Assembly: GCA_964492555.1 (NCBI GenBank)
Contig: CAZBKQ010000008.1
Location: forward strand, 22,035-86,034
Length of the DNA: 64,000 nt
From: GCA-2709075 sp964492555
Lineage (GTDB): Bacteria > Pseudomonadota > Alphaproteobacteria > MPNO01 > UBA2964
Direction: 5' to 3'
Shown here: positions 36,592 to 45,058 of the stretch, in pieces
How positions within the stretch are numbered: the first letter of the stretch is position 1
How the letters are laid out: every line of letters begins with the position of its first letter
Position numbers and translations under genes: made by a program
The notes under the pieces: generated by a model
Databases searched by the model: none
What the model was told of the DNA's origin: nothing
What the model saw: the letters and a program-made list of their open reading frames with translations, nothing else

Positions 36592-37941
36592 ATGAACAGG
36601 CGCAATCGAATTTTCAAGATACTTGGCGTATCCGCCTCGATTGCGGTGCTGTTATTGTCCGCGCCGGCGCATAGCGGCTCAATTATCCGCGATACAGAGA
36701 TAGAACGCACTATCGAGATTTATGCAACTCCGCTGTTGCGCGCCGCAGGCCTCAACCGCGAAGCGGTCCATTTCCACTTGATCAATGATTCCCAGGTGAA
36801 TGCATTCGTCGCCGGCGGCCAACGCATCTTTCTGACCACCGGGTTGATGCGGGCGACAAAGGGTCCCAATCAGCTCCTCGGCGTGATGGCGCATGAAATG
36901 GGTCACATTTCGGGCGGCCACCTCGCGCGGCTGCATGGCGCGCTTGCCAAAGCCGGCGATACAGCCCTGGTCACCCAACTTCTCGGCGTTGCCCTCGGCC
37001 TTCTCAGTGGCAACCCCGGCGTCGCGGCGGCGGTCGGCGGCGGCGGCACCCAGGTCGCGGAACGCTCTTTTTTGAGTTTCAGCCGCACACAGGAACAATC
37101 GGCGGACCAGGCGGCGGTGCGCTATATGGATCATGCCGGTCTCTCAAGCCGGGGCATGCTGGAATTTCTGGAATATCTGCAGGGCCAGGAATTGCTCGTA
37201 ACACTGAACCAGGATCCATACTTGCAGACTCATCCCCTCACTCGCGACCGTATCGCCTTTGTTGAAAACCACGTCGCAAAATCGAAATACTCCGACCGTA
37301 AACCACCGGAAGCCATTCTGCGGCTACACGCCCGCATGGTCGCGAAAATCGACGCCTTTGTTGACGCGCCGCAGATCACGCTCCGTAAATATGCGCCGAC
37401 GCCGGACGACAGCGAAATCAAACGCTATGCCCGCGCAATCGCGCATTACCGGAACGCCAATCTGGAAGAAGCCGTGCCTCTGGTCGACGGCTTGATCAGG
37501 GATTTTCCAAAAAATCCGTTCTATATCGAATTGAAGGGACAGATGCTTTTTGAAAACGGCCGGATCGATGAGGCCCGCGACGCATACGAAAAATCGGTTC
37601 GGATACTACCGACGGCACCGCTTCTGAGAGTAAGCCTCGCCCATGTCATGCTGGAATCAGGGCAAGAAAAATTCCTGCCCGATGCGCGGGGGCATCTGCA
37701 ACAGGCCGTGCGGACCGACCGCTATATATCCCTCGCCTGGCGTCTTCTTGCCACCGTTCACGGCCGGGCCGGCGATCTCGGCCTATCCGCCTGGGCTCAG
37801 GCCGAATACAACTTGCTGCTCGGCCGAAAACGCGATGCGCGCGGACAGGCGCAGCGCGCCATGAGGTTGTTAAAGGAAGGCGAACCGGCCTGGCTGCGCG
37901 CGCAGGATATCGTCGTACAGACCGAGCCGCGGCAAAATTAG
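36592..37941 (+). CDS. bepA: BepA/LoiP-type periplasmic M48 metalloprotease with TPR repeats
   Basis: Outer-membrane assembly quality-control protease family. About 449 residues: signal peptide (ILGVSASIAVLLLSAPAHSG), M48 domain with the zinc motif in GVMAHEMGHISGGHLARLHG, and the third ligand glutamate in RTQEQSADQAAVRYM, then a C-terminal tetratricopeptide region (for example AIAHYRNANLEEAVPLVDGLI and LFENGRIDEARDAYEKSVRI). BepA degrades or assists misfolded LptD and BAM partners in E. coli; equivalence is inferred. GGAG precedes ATG 36592; a longer in-frame reading upstream is antisense to the GGT-like gene. Confidence 0.88.
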   Translation: MNRRNRIFKILGVSASIAVLLLSAPAHSGSIIRDTEIERTIEIYATPLLRAAGLNREAVHFHLINDSQVNAFVAGGQRIFLTTGLMRATKGPNQLLGVMAHEMGHISGGHLARLHGALAKAGDTALVTQLLGVALGLLSGNPGVAAAVGGGGTQVAERSFLSFSRTQEQSADQAAVRYMDHAGLSSRGMLEFLEYLQGQELLVTLNQDPYLQTHPLTRDRIAFVENHVAKSKYSDRKPPEAILRLHARMVAKIDAFVDAPQITLRKYAPTPDDSEIKRYARAIAHYRNANLEEAVPLVDGLIRDFPKNPFYIELKGQMLFENGRIDEARDAYEKSVRILPTAPLLRVSLAHVMLESGQEKFLPDARGHLQQAVRTDRYISLAWRLLATVHGRAGDLGLSAWAQAEYNLLLGRKRDARGQAQRAMRLLKEGEPAWLRAQDIVVQTEPRQN

Positions 37942-37945
37942 GCTG

Positions 37946-38593
37946 TTACGCCAGCTCCGCCGCTTCCGGCTGTTTCATCGGGTGAGCGTCGGCAAACGCG
38001 GGCTGTTCCATACAGGTCTCGAAAATTCGAGAAATCGTCGGATAAATATCCAGTGGACAGTCGAAGCGCTGCGCGTTGAACACTTGCGGGACCAGACAGA
38101 TATCGGCGAGCCCCGGTGTATCGCCATAGCAGAACCGGCCCGTTTCGGGGCTTTCCGAGAGGATTGCCTCCACCCCTTCGAAACCTTCTTTCACCCAATG
38201 CTGATACCATTCCGTCCGTGCTGCCTCGTCGGCGCCGAGCCGATCCCGCAGATAATTCAATACCGCGAGATTATTGAGCGGGTGGATATCGCAGGAAATA
38301 ATATTGGAGATGCCCCTGACCTTGGCTTTCCCGAGAGCATCAGCGGGCAAGAGCGCCGGCTCGGGATGAAGCTCATCAAGATACTCAATGATCGCCAGCG
38401 ACTGAACAAGAATATCGCTACCGGTATCAAGAGCGGGCACCCGGCCCTGGGGATTGATCTTTTTGAACGCGGCCCCCGATTGGTCACCGGCCTGCAGATT
38501 GATCAGCTCGAAATCGTAATCGAGACCCTTGAGGTTCATCGCGATCCGCAGTCTGAACGCCGCCGACGAACGAAAATAGCCGTAAAACTTCAT
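37946..38593 (-). CDS. maiA: maleylacetoacetate isomerase (zeta-class GST)
   Basis: Isomerises maleylacetoacetate to fumarylacetoacetate with glutathione in tyrosine/homogentisate breakdown. The 215-residue protein has the zeta signature near the N-terminus, FYGYFRSSAAFRLRIAMNLKG, with the serine that activates glutathione, NPQGRVPAL, and EYLDELHPEPALLP, followed by an all-helical C-terminal domain with VPQVFNAQRFDCPLDIYPTISRI. No other homogentisate-pathway gene is in the window, so a general GST role is possible. Convergent with the M48 gene, separated by 4 bases. Confidence 0.92.
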   Translation of the reverse strand: MKFYGYFRSSAAFRLRIAMNLKGLDYDFELINLQAGDQSGAAFKKINPQGRVPALDTGSDILVQSLAIIEYLDELHPEPALLPADALGKAKVRGISNIISCDIHPLNNLAVLNYLRDRLGADEAARTEWYQHWVKEGFEGVEAILSESPETGRFCYGDTPGLADICLVPQVFNAQRFDCPLDIYPTISRIFETCMEQPAFADAHPMKQPEAAELA

Positions 38594-38635
38594 CTTTGAG
38601 TGATCTCCCTGAGGTTCGATTCTGCCGTATACGAC

Positions 38636-39769
38636 CTAGATATAGTATTCGCGAAGTGGCGGAAAGCCGTTGAATCCGGTGGAAGAGTAACTCGCCGTAT
38701 ATGCTCCGGCACTGAGAATTCTTACGCGGTCCCCTTCCTTCAAATCCAAAGGCAATTCGTATCCCGCCGCATCATAGAGGACATCCATCTCATCGCAGGT
38801 AGGCCCTGCCAGCACAACCGGCCCGGTGGTGCCGCCGTCATATGGAGTCTCGATCCGGTAACGGATCGCTTCGTCCATCGTTTCGATCAATCCGCCGAAT
38901 TTTCCGATATCGAGATAGATCCAGCGTCGGCCGCCCTCGCGCTTCTTTGAAACCAGCACGATTTCCGCTTCGATAACCCCCGCGTCACCGGCAATGTACC
39001 TGCCTGGTTCGGCTATCAGGCGGGGCGGCGACGTTCCGAAATGACGCCGGATGGCCTGTTGGATTGCGTCGCATGTTGCCTCGAGCGCGGGCGTTTCCTC
39101 CCGGTATTGCGACGGAAAGCCGCCGCCGATATTGAGAAGGTCGAGTTTTAATCCCGACTTTTGGGCGGCCAGAAATAGCTTTGACGCCTGGCCGATCGCG
39201 TGATCCCACTGCTCCAGTTCGCGCTGCTGCGAGCCGACATGAAAGGAAACGCCCGCGGGTCTGAGCCCACGGCTACTCGCGTATTCCAGAACCTCGGCCA
39301 CGCCAGCCGGCGAAACGCCGAACTTGTTCGATAACGGCCAATCAGCCCCCGCCCCGCTTGTCAGGAACCGGCAGAACACCGATGCCCCCGGCGCGGCCCG
39401 GGCGATCTTGTCTATTTCCGAGTCGCAATCCACCGCAAAGAGGGAAACACCCGCCTCATGGGCCTCGGAAATCGCCGACTCTTTCTTGATTGTGTTGCCA
39501 AAAGAAATCTCCTCGGGCGACACCCCAGCCGCAAGACATTGCCTGATTTCATAGATGCTGGCCGCATCGAACCGCGCTCCCAACGGCAATAACGTCATGA
39601 GAATATCCCGGGCGGGATTTGCCTTTATCGCATAGAAAATCTCCGCCTCGGGCAGGCCGGCGGCCAAACGCCGGAAATGGTCGGCAACCCGGTCAAGGTC
39701 GACGACAAGGCATGGGCTCTCCGGCTCATTCTCATCGAGAAAACGCGCGATTTTGTCTTTCATGGGCAA
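38636..39769 (-). CDS. type III PLP decarboxylase (ornithine/lysine decarboxylase family)
   Basis: A 377-residue alanine-racemase-fold enzyme. The PLP lysine lies in FYAIKANPARDIL, the glycine loop in LNIGGGFPSQY, cofactor contacts in AEPGRYIAGDAG, and the dimer active-site cysteine-aspartate pair in GPTCDEMDVLYD near the C-terminus, the arrangement of eukaryotic-type ornithine decarboxylases and bacterial lysine/ornithine decarboxylases. Produces putrescine or cadaverine. Ornithine versus lysine preference is not decidable here. Confidence 0.92.
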   Translation of the reverse strand: MPMKDKIARFLDENEPESPCLVVDLDRVADHFRRLAAGLPEAEIFYAIKANPARDILMTLLPLGARFDAASIYEIRQCLAAGVSPEEISFGNTIKKESAISEAHEAGVSLFAVDCDSEIDKIARAAPGASVFCRFLTSGAGADWPLSNKFGVSPAGVAEVLEYASSRGLRPAGVSFHVGSQQRELEQWDHAIGQASKLFLAAQKSGLKLDLLNIGGGFPSQYREETPALEATCDAIQQAIRRHFGTSPPRLIAEPGRYIAGDAGVIEAEIVLVSKKREGGRRWIYLDIGKFGGLIETMDEAIRYRIETPYDGGTTGPVVLAGPTCDEMDVLYDAAGYELPLDLKEGDRVRILSAGAYTASYSSTGFNGFPPLREYYI

Positions 39770-39883
39770 CCCCTCGCCACAGGCGGCGGAACAGCGATAA
39801 TTCCGGCGAGCGGTTTTACACGCGGGGGCGCAAATAAAAAAGACGGAAAGGGACTATTTCTGGTCGTTGCGGACGTGCGAACG

Positions 39884-40309
39884 CTAGAACGCGCCGGACA
39901 GTTCCTGCAAGCCGAACAATGCGCCAACGCCGACCGCGATGATTACACCGAGAATTAGCAGCGGCAAGGCCATGCTTTTCTTTTTCTCTTTTGCCGGTTG
40001 CTTGCGCTTCGCACCGGCACGATCACGCGCATTCCTGTTGCGGGAGTTACGTCTTGGCTTCGCGCCGGAGGCCTGTTCCTTTGCGGGCTCCGCCCGCGCG
40101 TTACGATCCGCCGATCCGCCGCGAAAGATCGTCCGCGTGGTGCTGAGTTGACTGCTCTCATCGAACGTCTCTTCGACGACGCGAACGCCTGCATAGCGGG
40201 TGCTTTGATCGATGCGCCTGGCCTCGAACATGGCGAGCTCCCGATCGTCGAACACCGAATCTATCCGCCATTTTCCGGCAGCAAATGTCTGAATTTCAAA
40301 CGCCTTCAT
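39884..40309 (-). CDS. small tail-anchored protein, paralogue A
   Basis: A 141-residue protein of unknown function. Residues 1-65 form a compact domain with KAFEIQTFAAGKWRIDSVFDD and YAGVRVVEETFDE. Residues 66-112 are a basic, Ala/Arg/Lys-rich linker ending AKEKKKS. Residues 113-135 are a single membrane segment (LPLLILGVIIAVGVGALFGL), followed by QELSGAF. The layout predicts a cytoplasmic domain held to the inner membrane by the tail. It is paralogous to the protein at 41056-41523, and a PAS protein lies between. Confidence 0.72.
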   Translation of the reverse strand: MKAFEIQTFAAGKWRIDSVFDDRELAMFEARRIDQSTRYAGVRVVEETFDESSQLSTTRTIFRGGSADRNARAEPAKEQASGAKPRRNSRNRNARDRAGAKRKQPAKEKKKSMALPLLILGVIIAVGVGALFGLQELSGAF

Positions 40310-40311
40310 CG

Positions 40312-40812
40312 TCAGTCGTCCATTTTTCGACAGTTGGCGCCGCCAAGAATGCCGGAGATAGAAATGCCATCGTCACTAACCGGCAACAGTACGCTCCGAT
40401 ACAAGATGCGGTCGCCGTGCTCGGAAATAAACTCCCCGCCTCGTGAAATCGGCGCCTCCTTCTGCATGACGGCAGAAAAATAACTCGTCGCGACATAAAA
40501 CAGATTGCCCGGCGGGACAAAAGAGACTCTTTTTCCGATGAGGCTATCGTCGAATTTCGCCGCAATTACATCGCCGACAATGCGAAAAACAGGATCGGTC
40601 TCGAAACCCTCGGTATCAAGAACAAAGCAATTCGGCCACATATCATCCAGATCGGCCGGATTGATGTCAGAAAATGCCGGGAACGCCCGACCGGCGCACA
40701 AATCGCGCCACTGCGTCAGAAGCCTGAGCGCCAGCCGTCGCTCCATCCCCTTGGGGAGCGCCTCGCCAATGTCTTCAAGCTGAGCGTCGGATAGAAGTTC
40801 CGTCATTGCCAT
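40312..40812 (-). CDS. PAS_5-type PAS domain protein
   Basis: A 166-residue single-domain protein. LLTQWRDLCAGRAFPAFSDINPADLDDMWPNCFVLD, then DPVFRIVGDVIA and the terminal strand ILYRSVLLPVSDDG, match the PAS_5 group found in Rhodospirillales, which has no kinase or output domain of its own. It likely senses a small ligand or redox state and acts through a partner. It ends 2 bases from paralogue A, so the two are probably one transcript. Its start lies within the 55-bp sequence duplicated across the nearby gap. Confidence 0.75.
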   Translation of the reverse strand: MAMTELLSDAQLEDIGEALPKGMERRLALRLLTQWRDLCAGRAFPAFSDINPADLDDMWPNCFVLDTEGFETDPVFRIVGDVIAAKFDDSLIGKRVSFVPPGNLFYVATSYFSAVMQKEAPISRGGEFISEHGDRILYRSVLLPVSDDGISISGILGGANCRKMDD

Positions 40813-40979
40813 TCGCTTTCATACNNNNNNNNNNNNNNNNNNNNNNNNNNNNNNNNNNNNNNNNNNNNNNNNNNNNNNNNNNNNNNNNNNNNNNNNNNNN
40901 NNNNNNNNNNNNNNNNNNNNNNNNTGTCTTCAAGCTGAGCGTCGGATAGAAGTTCCGTCATTGCCATTCGCTTTCATAC
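40770..40979. repeat. 55-bp exact direct duplication across an assembly gap
   Basis: 40770-40824 and 40925-40979 are identical 55-mers ending directly at the N-run on both sides. Such a same-length end overlap is expected when an assembler's contigs share a terminal k-mer but are scaffolded with a fixed 100-N spacer. The biological sequence probably has one copy. Confidence 0.9.
40825..40924. other. assembly gap (100 N), probably artefactual
   Basis: 100 Ns between the two copies of the 55-bp duplication, just upstream of the PAS gene. Confidence 0.95.
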
Positions 40980-41055
40980 TTAGTTCCTTGGCCTCATCAT
41001 GACCTTACGAGGTTAAAATGCGGTAAATTCCGAAAAGACGATTATCGGCGCAAAC

Positions 41056-41523
41056 TCAGAGAAATTCGGCAACTTCCTGCAGACCGATCAAAGCGGCGAT
41101 CCCGGTAATCACTATGATCATGCCAACCCAGAGCAGCGACAACGTCCCCGTCTGGGCTTTCTTTTTCTGCCGCGAAGCCGACGCCGGCCGCCGCCGCGCC
41201 GCGGTCTTGCCGGAGGCCGGGCGCCTGCCGCCCGTTCTCCGCCGTCGCGGAGCGCCCCGCTTTGAAGACGTCTTGCGTCGACCCGTCCCGCCTCTTACCG
41301 GACCGCGCGCATATCGCTGCGGTTTCCGCATTTGTGAGAGAAGGATATTGCATTTTGACCTATTGGTTGCCGGGTCATATTCCTCTTCGATTACCCGAAC
41401 CCCCTCATGGCGGTTAGTCGCCAGCAAACGCTCCGCCTCCGCCATCGCCGTGCCGCGATCATTAATATAGGAATCGAATTCCCATTTATTGTTCTTTAAA
41501 AGCTGTATTTCGTAGGCACGCAT
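41056..41523 (-). CDS. small tail-anchored protein, paralogue B
   Basis: A 155-residue protein of unknown function, alike in layout to the one at 39884-40309. N-terminal domain: MRAYEIQLLKNNKWEFDSYI, then HEGVRVIEEEYD (residues 1-58). A strongly basic linker follows (RGAPRRRRTGGRR, KTAARRRPASASRQKKK). One membrane segment (LLWVGMIIVITGIAALIGL) ends near residue 150, then QEVAEFL. Start ATG 41523 is chosen because it aligns with paralogue A; an upstream reading to 41565 adds 14 unrelated residues. Identity to A is modest but the start, linker and GLQE end correspond. Confidence 0.72.
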   Translation of the reverse strand: MRAYEIQLLKNNKWEFDSYINDRGTAMAEAERLLATNRHEGVRVIEEEYDPATNRSKCNILLSQMRKPQRYARGPVRGGTGRRKTSSKRGAPRRRRTGGRRPASGKTAARRRPASASRQKKKAQTGTLSLLWVGMIIVITGIAALIGLQEVAEFL

Positions 41524-41715
41524 CTCGGAACCTTCGTTGACGGTGGTGATATTGGGGACCCGCAAGGCCTTCCGGCCCTCGTACCCACCCTATCCTGTGT
41601 CAAAATTTCCTTAATTAACGATAAATCGCCAAACACCGAACGCCCCGCGTCGTTGCGCCTCGACCAGCGCTGCGGTAAGGAAATTCGCGAATAGAACAAT
41701 TTTGGACGAAGGTCG

Positions 41716-42162
41716 TTGGCTCAATACGGGAAAATCCTGGTTCTGAACGGACCCAACCTGAACATGCTGGGCACGCGCGAGCCGGAGATATATGGCGAGC
41801 AAACACTCGCTGATATCGAAGCAAACTGCCGCAAGACTGCGGAAAATCTCGGTTTCGACCTCGATTTCCGCCAATCGAATTCGGAAGGTGAACTGGTCGG
41901 CTGGATTCAACAATCGACGGAAGCCGCGGCGATTATCATCAACCCCGCCGCCTATACCCATACTTCTGTCGCTATCCGGGATGCGCTGGCCCTGTGCGTC
42001 AGTCCGGTCATTGAACTGCATATTTCGAATATTTTCCGCCGCGAGCCTTTCCGGCACGAATCCATGATCTCAGGCGTTGCCACGGGATTGGTCTGTGGAT
42101 TCGGCCCAAACGGATATATGCTCGCAATTCACGCAGCCAGGGATTTGTTAGAAAACGGATAG
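41716..42162 (+). CDS. aroQ: type II 3-dehydroquinate dehydratase
   Basis: Dehydrates 3-dehydroquinate to 3-dehydroshikimate in aromatic amino acid synthesis. The 148-residue protein has the type II pattern: VLNGPNLNMLGTREPEIYG (the active tyrosine is in EIYG), NPAAYTHTSVAIRDAL with the catalytic histidine, ELHISNIFRREPFRHES, and VATGLVCGFG. The start is TTG at 41716 (GAAGG upstream), giving MAQYGKILVLNG. It heads aroQ-accB-accC-aat, an order common in alphaproteobacteria. Confidence 0.95.
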   Translation: MAQYGKILVLNGPNLNMLGTREPEIYGEQTLADIEANCRKTAENLGFDLDFRQSNSEGELVGWIQQSTEAAAIIINPAAYTHTSVAIRDALALCVSPVIELHISNIFRREPFRHESMISGVATGLVCGFGPNGYMLAIHAARDLLENG

Positions 42163-42170
42163 TCACCCAA

Positions 42171-42623
42171 ATGGCGAAATTCGATATAGAGGAATCTGCG
42201 GTCAGGAAGCTGGCGGAACTATTGGAGGAAACCGGACTTTCGGAAATCGAGGTCACCAACGGTGACAAGAGCATTCGCATTTCCCGCTCTGTCCAGAGCC
42301 AGGCCGTCGTTGCGCCGGCTGCCGCCGCCTTACCGGCAGGCACCGCCCTGGCTCCTGAGACCGGACAAGCGGCGGAGCGAGAGGCATCCGGGGACGCCGT
42401 CACCGCACCCATGGTCGGGGTTGTTTATCTGTCCCCAGAACCCGGCGCGGCCAATTTTGTAAAGCCCGGCGATACCGTCAATGAAGGCGATACCCTCTTG
42501 TTGATTGAGGCGATGAAAACCTTCAATCCGGTGCGCGCGCCGCGTTCGGGCAAGGTCACGAATATTCTTGTTTCGGACAAGACACCGGTCGAGTTCGGCG
42601 AAGAACTCGTCATCATCGAATAA
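42171..42623 (+). CDS. accB: biotin carboxyl carrier protein of acetyl-CoA carboxylase
   Basis: Carries the biotin that shuttles CO2 between carboxylase and transferase subunits. The 150-residue protein has a short N-terminal domain (EESAVRKLAELLEETGLSEIEV), an Ala/Pro linker and the C-terminal biotinyl domain, where the target lysine is in LLIEAMKTFNPV. Most homologues read EAMKMMNE; TFNPV here is a mild variation. Starts 8 bases after aroQ and 9 bases before accC. Confidence 0.96.
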   Translation: MAKFDIEESAVRKLAELLEETGLSEIEVTNGDKSIRISRSVQSQAVVAPAAAALPAGTALAPETGQAAEREASGDAVTAPMVGVVYLSPEPGAANFVKPGDTVNEGDTLLLIEAMKTFNPVRAPRSGKVTNILVSDKTPVEFGEELVIIE

Positions 42624-42632
42624 AATTTCCCA

Positions 42633-43982
42633 ATGTTCGACAAGGTCCTGATAGCAAACCGCGGCGAAATCGCGCTCCGGATCAACCGGGCCTGCCACGA
42701 AATGGGGATCAGCACCGTCGCGGTTCATTCGACCGCCGATGCCGACGCCATGCATGTGCGACTTGCCGATGAAAGCGTTTGCATCGGTGGTCCGAGCGCC
42801 ACTGAATCCTACCTGAATATTCCGGCAATCATCACCGCCGCCGTCGTGACGAACGCTGATGCGATCCATCCCGGCTACGGATTTCTTTCCGAAAGCGCGC
42901 GGTTTGCTTCAATCGTCGATGAACATGAGATCGATTTCATTGGTCCCACGGCGGAACATATCGCATTGATGGGCGACAAGATCGCCTCAAAGGCGAAAGT
43001 TAAATCGCTCGGCATCCCGGTCGTCCCGGGGTCGGACGGCGCGATCACCGATGCCGAAGATGCCAAAAAGCTGGCGAAAGACATCGGCTATCCGGTTCTG
43101 GTCAAAGCATCGGCGGGCGGCGGCGGGCGCGGCATGCAGATTGTGCGTGAACCCGACGAACTGGCCTCCGCATTGTCGCGCGCGCGCGCGGAAGCCGGGG
43201 CGGCTTTCGGAGATGACGCTGTCTATATCGAGAAATTTCTCGAAAAGCCGCGCCATATCGAAATCCAGGTGATGGGTGATAACGGAAACAACGTCATCCA
43301 TCTGGGCGAACGGGATTGTTCCCTTCAACGGCGCCACCAGAAAGTTCTTGAGGAAGCCGGGTCACCCGCGCTGAACGCTGCCGAACGCGACGCGATCGGC
43401 AAACGTGTCTGCGACGCGCTGTCGGAACTCGGTTACCGCAACGCGGGGACGGTGGAGTTTCTGTATGAAGAGGGCGAATTCTATTTCATCGAAATGAATA
43501 CGCGACTTCAGGTCGAACACCCCGTGACAGAGATGATTACGGGGATTGATATCGTTCGGGAACAGCTTCGCATCGCGGCCGGTGCCCCGCTTGGCATGAC
43601 ACAGGAAGACATATCCTTCGGCGGCCACGCGATCGAGTGCCGGATCAACGCCGAAAACCCGCTGAACTTCGTCCCCTCGCCGGGGCAGGTCACGGATTAT
43701 CATCCGCCCGGGGGCCTGGGAGTCCGAGTGGATTCAGGACTTTATGCCGGGTACCGCGTGCAGCCGCATTATGACAGCCTGGTTTCCAAGCTGATCGTGC
43801 ACGGGACAAACCGCAATGAGTGCCTGATGCGCTTACGGCGGGCGCTTGACGAATATGTCATCGGTGGAATCGAAAGCACGATTGCCCTTCATCAGGAAAT
43901 TATTGCCCAGCCGGATTTCGTAAATGGCGATTACGACATACATTGGCTGGAGAAAATGGTCGAAAAGCGATCAAGCGGCTGA
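42633..43982 (+). CDS. accC: acetyl-CoA carboxylase biotin carboxylase subunit
   Basis: ATP-dependent carboxylation of the biotin on AccB, the first committed step of fatty-acid synthesis. At 449 residues it shows the N-terminal preATP-grasp (KVLIANRGEIALRI), the ATP-grasp glycine loop (VKASAGGGGRGMQIV), HIEIQVMGD, FIEMNTRLQVEHPVTEMITGIDIV with the catalytic Arg and Glu, and the C-terminal HAIECRINAENP. Length and motifs are those of the stand-alone subunit. Followed 3 bases later by aat. Confidence 0.97.
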   Translation: MFDKVLIANRGEIALRINRACHEMGISTVAVHSTADADAMHVRLADESVCIGGPSATESYLNIPAIITAAVVTNADAIHPGYGFLSESARFASIVDEHEIDFIGPTAEHIALMGDKIASKAKVKSLGIPVVPGSDGAITDAEDAKKLAKDIGYPVLVKASAGGGGRGMQIVREPDELASALSRARAEAGAAFGDDAVYIEKFLEKPRHIEIQVMGDNGNNVIHLGERDCSLQRRHQKVLEEAGSPALNAAERDAIGKRVCDALSELGYRNAGTVEFLYEEGEFYFIEMNTRLQVEHPVTEMITGIDIVREQLRIAAGAPLGMTQEDISFGGHAIECRINAENPLNFVPSPGQVTDYHPPGGLGVRVDSGLYAGYRVQPHYDSLVSKLIVHGTNRNECLMRLRRALDEYVIGGIESTIALHQEIIAQPDFVNGDYDIHWLEKMVEKRSSG

Positions 43983-43985
43983 TCC

Positions 43986-44636
43986 ATGGTCGGACTTGAT
44001 CCGGATATTCTGTTGCGCGCATACGCGGTGGGGTTGTTCCCCATGGCGGAACGCCACGACGACCCCACCCTCTATTGGATCGACCCCGAGAAGCGCGGCA
44101 TCATGCCGCTCGATACATTCCATATACCGCGCCGTCTGAAAAAGAGCGTCCGCCAGGGCGTCTACGATATCCGTTGCGATACGGCGTTCGAAGAAGTCAT
44201 CCGCCGGTGCGCCGACCCCGCGCCCGACCGGAAAGAAACCTGGATCAACGACGAGATCATTCAGCTCTATTCGGACCTTTTCGATATCGGCCGGGCGCAC
44301 AGCGTCGAAGCCTGGCAGGACGAAGAGCTGGTCGGCGGGCTTTACGGCGTGGCGTTGGGCGGAGCTTTTTTCGGGGAAAGCATGTTCAGCCGCGCCCGCG
44401 ACGCGAGCAAGATCGCTTTGGTCCACCTTGTGGCGCGGCTTCGCGCCGGCGGCTTCAAACTACTCGACACTCAGTTCGTGACCAGCCATCTGGCGCAGTT
44501 CGGTGTCGTTGAAATCCATCGCAGCGGCTATCGTCAGTTGCTTTCTTCCGCCTTGGACGTATCAGCGGAATTCGTGTCGGAACTACCAGAAGAAGTGCTG
44601 GAAGATTTCATACAATCGACGACCCAGACGTCGTAG
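43986..44636 (+). CDS. aat: leucyl/phenylalanyl-tRNA-protein transferase
   Basis: Adds Leu or Phe from aminoacyl-tRNA to proteins with N-terminal Arg/Lys, making them ClpS-ClpAP targets; clpS and clpA are in this window at 51.5-54.2 kb. The 216-residue protein has GLFPMAERHDD, YWIDPEKRGIMPL, FHIPRRLKKSVRQ, TWINDEI, GLYGVALGGAFFGESMFSR and LDTQFVTSHLAQFG. It is the last gene of aroQ-accB-accC-aat. Its 3' end overlaps the DUF2155 gene by 103 bases on the other strand. Confidence 0.95.
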   Translation: MVGLDPDILLRAYAVGLFPMAERHDDPTLYWIDPEKRGIMPLDTFHIPRRLKKSVRQGVYDIRCDTAFEEVIRRCADPAPDRKETWINDEIIQLYSDLFDIGRAHSVEAWQDEELVGGLYGVALGGAFFGESMFSRARDASKIALVHLVARLRAGGFKLLDTQFVTSHLAQFGVVEIHRSGYRQLLSSALDVSAEFVSELPEEVLEDFIQSTTQTS

Positions 44637-45058
44637 ACCGGGTGCTCCAGGGCGGAGAGCGCCGGGCTTGACGCGAACATCCAGCCGGAAAAATATCTGA
44701 CCGCGCGGTCATCCGCACCGATATCGTCTATCACGACAAATGCCGCGCTTTCCGGCGTTTCTTCCGGCGGCCGCTTATGGCAATCACGCACCGTGATGCG
44801 AAGCGAACCAAATGGCACCATGACGCCCGCCGGCGCCTCGAATTCGGAAATCCGCGCCGTGACCTTGTCGAGCCCCTGAAGTACTCCCCCTACCGGAACG
44901 CGCGCCGGTGCCTCTTGCTCCTTACCGTTGTCTCCGGATGAAGAAGCCGAAGGAACCGCGCCGGCGGGGCCTTGCGCCGCAGGCACGGCGTTTTCCTGTG
45001 CGCAAAGCGGCGCGTCGCACAGCATAATCCCCATCAACGCTATGAAAGAACGCCTCAC
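44534..45058 (-). CDS. DUF2155 domain secreted protein
   Basis: A 174-residue exported protein with a signal peptide (SFIALMGIMLCDAPLCAQ), a Pro/Ala-rich linker, and the DUF2155 domain: VTARISEFEAPAGVMVPFGSLRITVRDC, then AFVVIDDI, RYFSGWMFASSPALSALEHPVYDVWVVDC. After that second cysteine a Ser/Thr-rich, low-complexity tail (KSSSTSSGSSDTNSADTSKAEESN) is read across the antisense of aat. DUF2155 proteins are alphaproteobacterial and envelope-associated; function unknown. Start overlaps the methyltransferase stop by 4 bases. Confidence 0.85.
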   Translation of the reverse strand: MRRSFIALMGIMLCDAPLCAQENAVPAAQGPAGAVPSASSSGDNGKEQEAPARVPVGGVLQGLDKVTARISEFEAPAGVMVPFGSLRITVRDCHKRPPEETPESAAFVVIDDIGADDRAVRYFSGWMFASSPALSALEHPVYDVWVVDCMKSSSTSSGSSDTNSADTSKAEESN

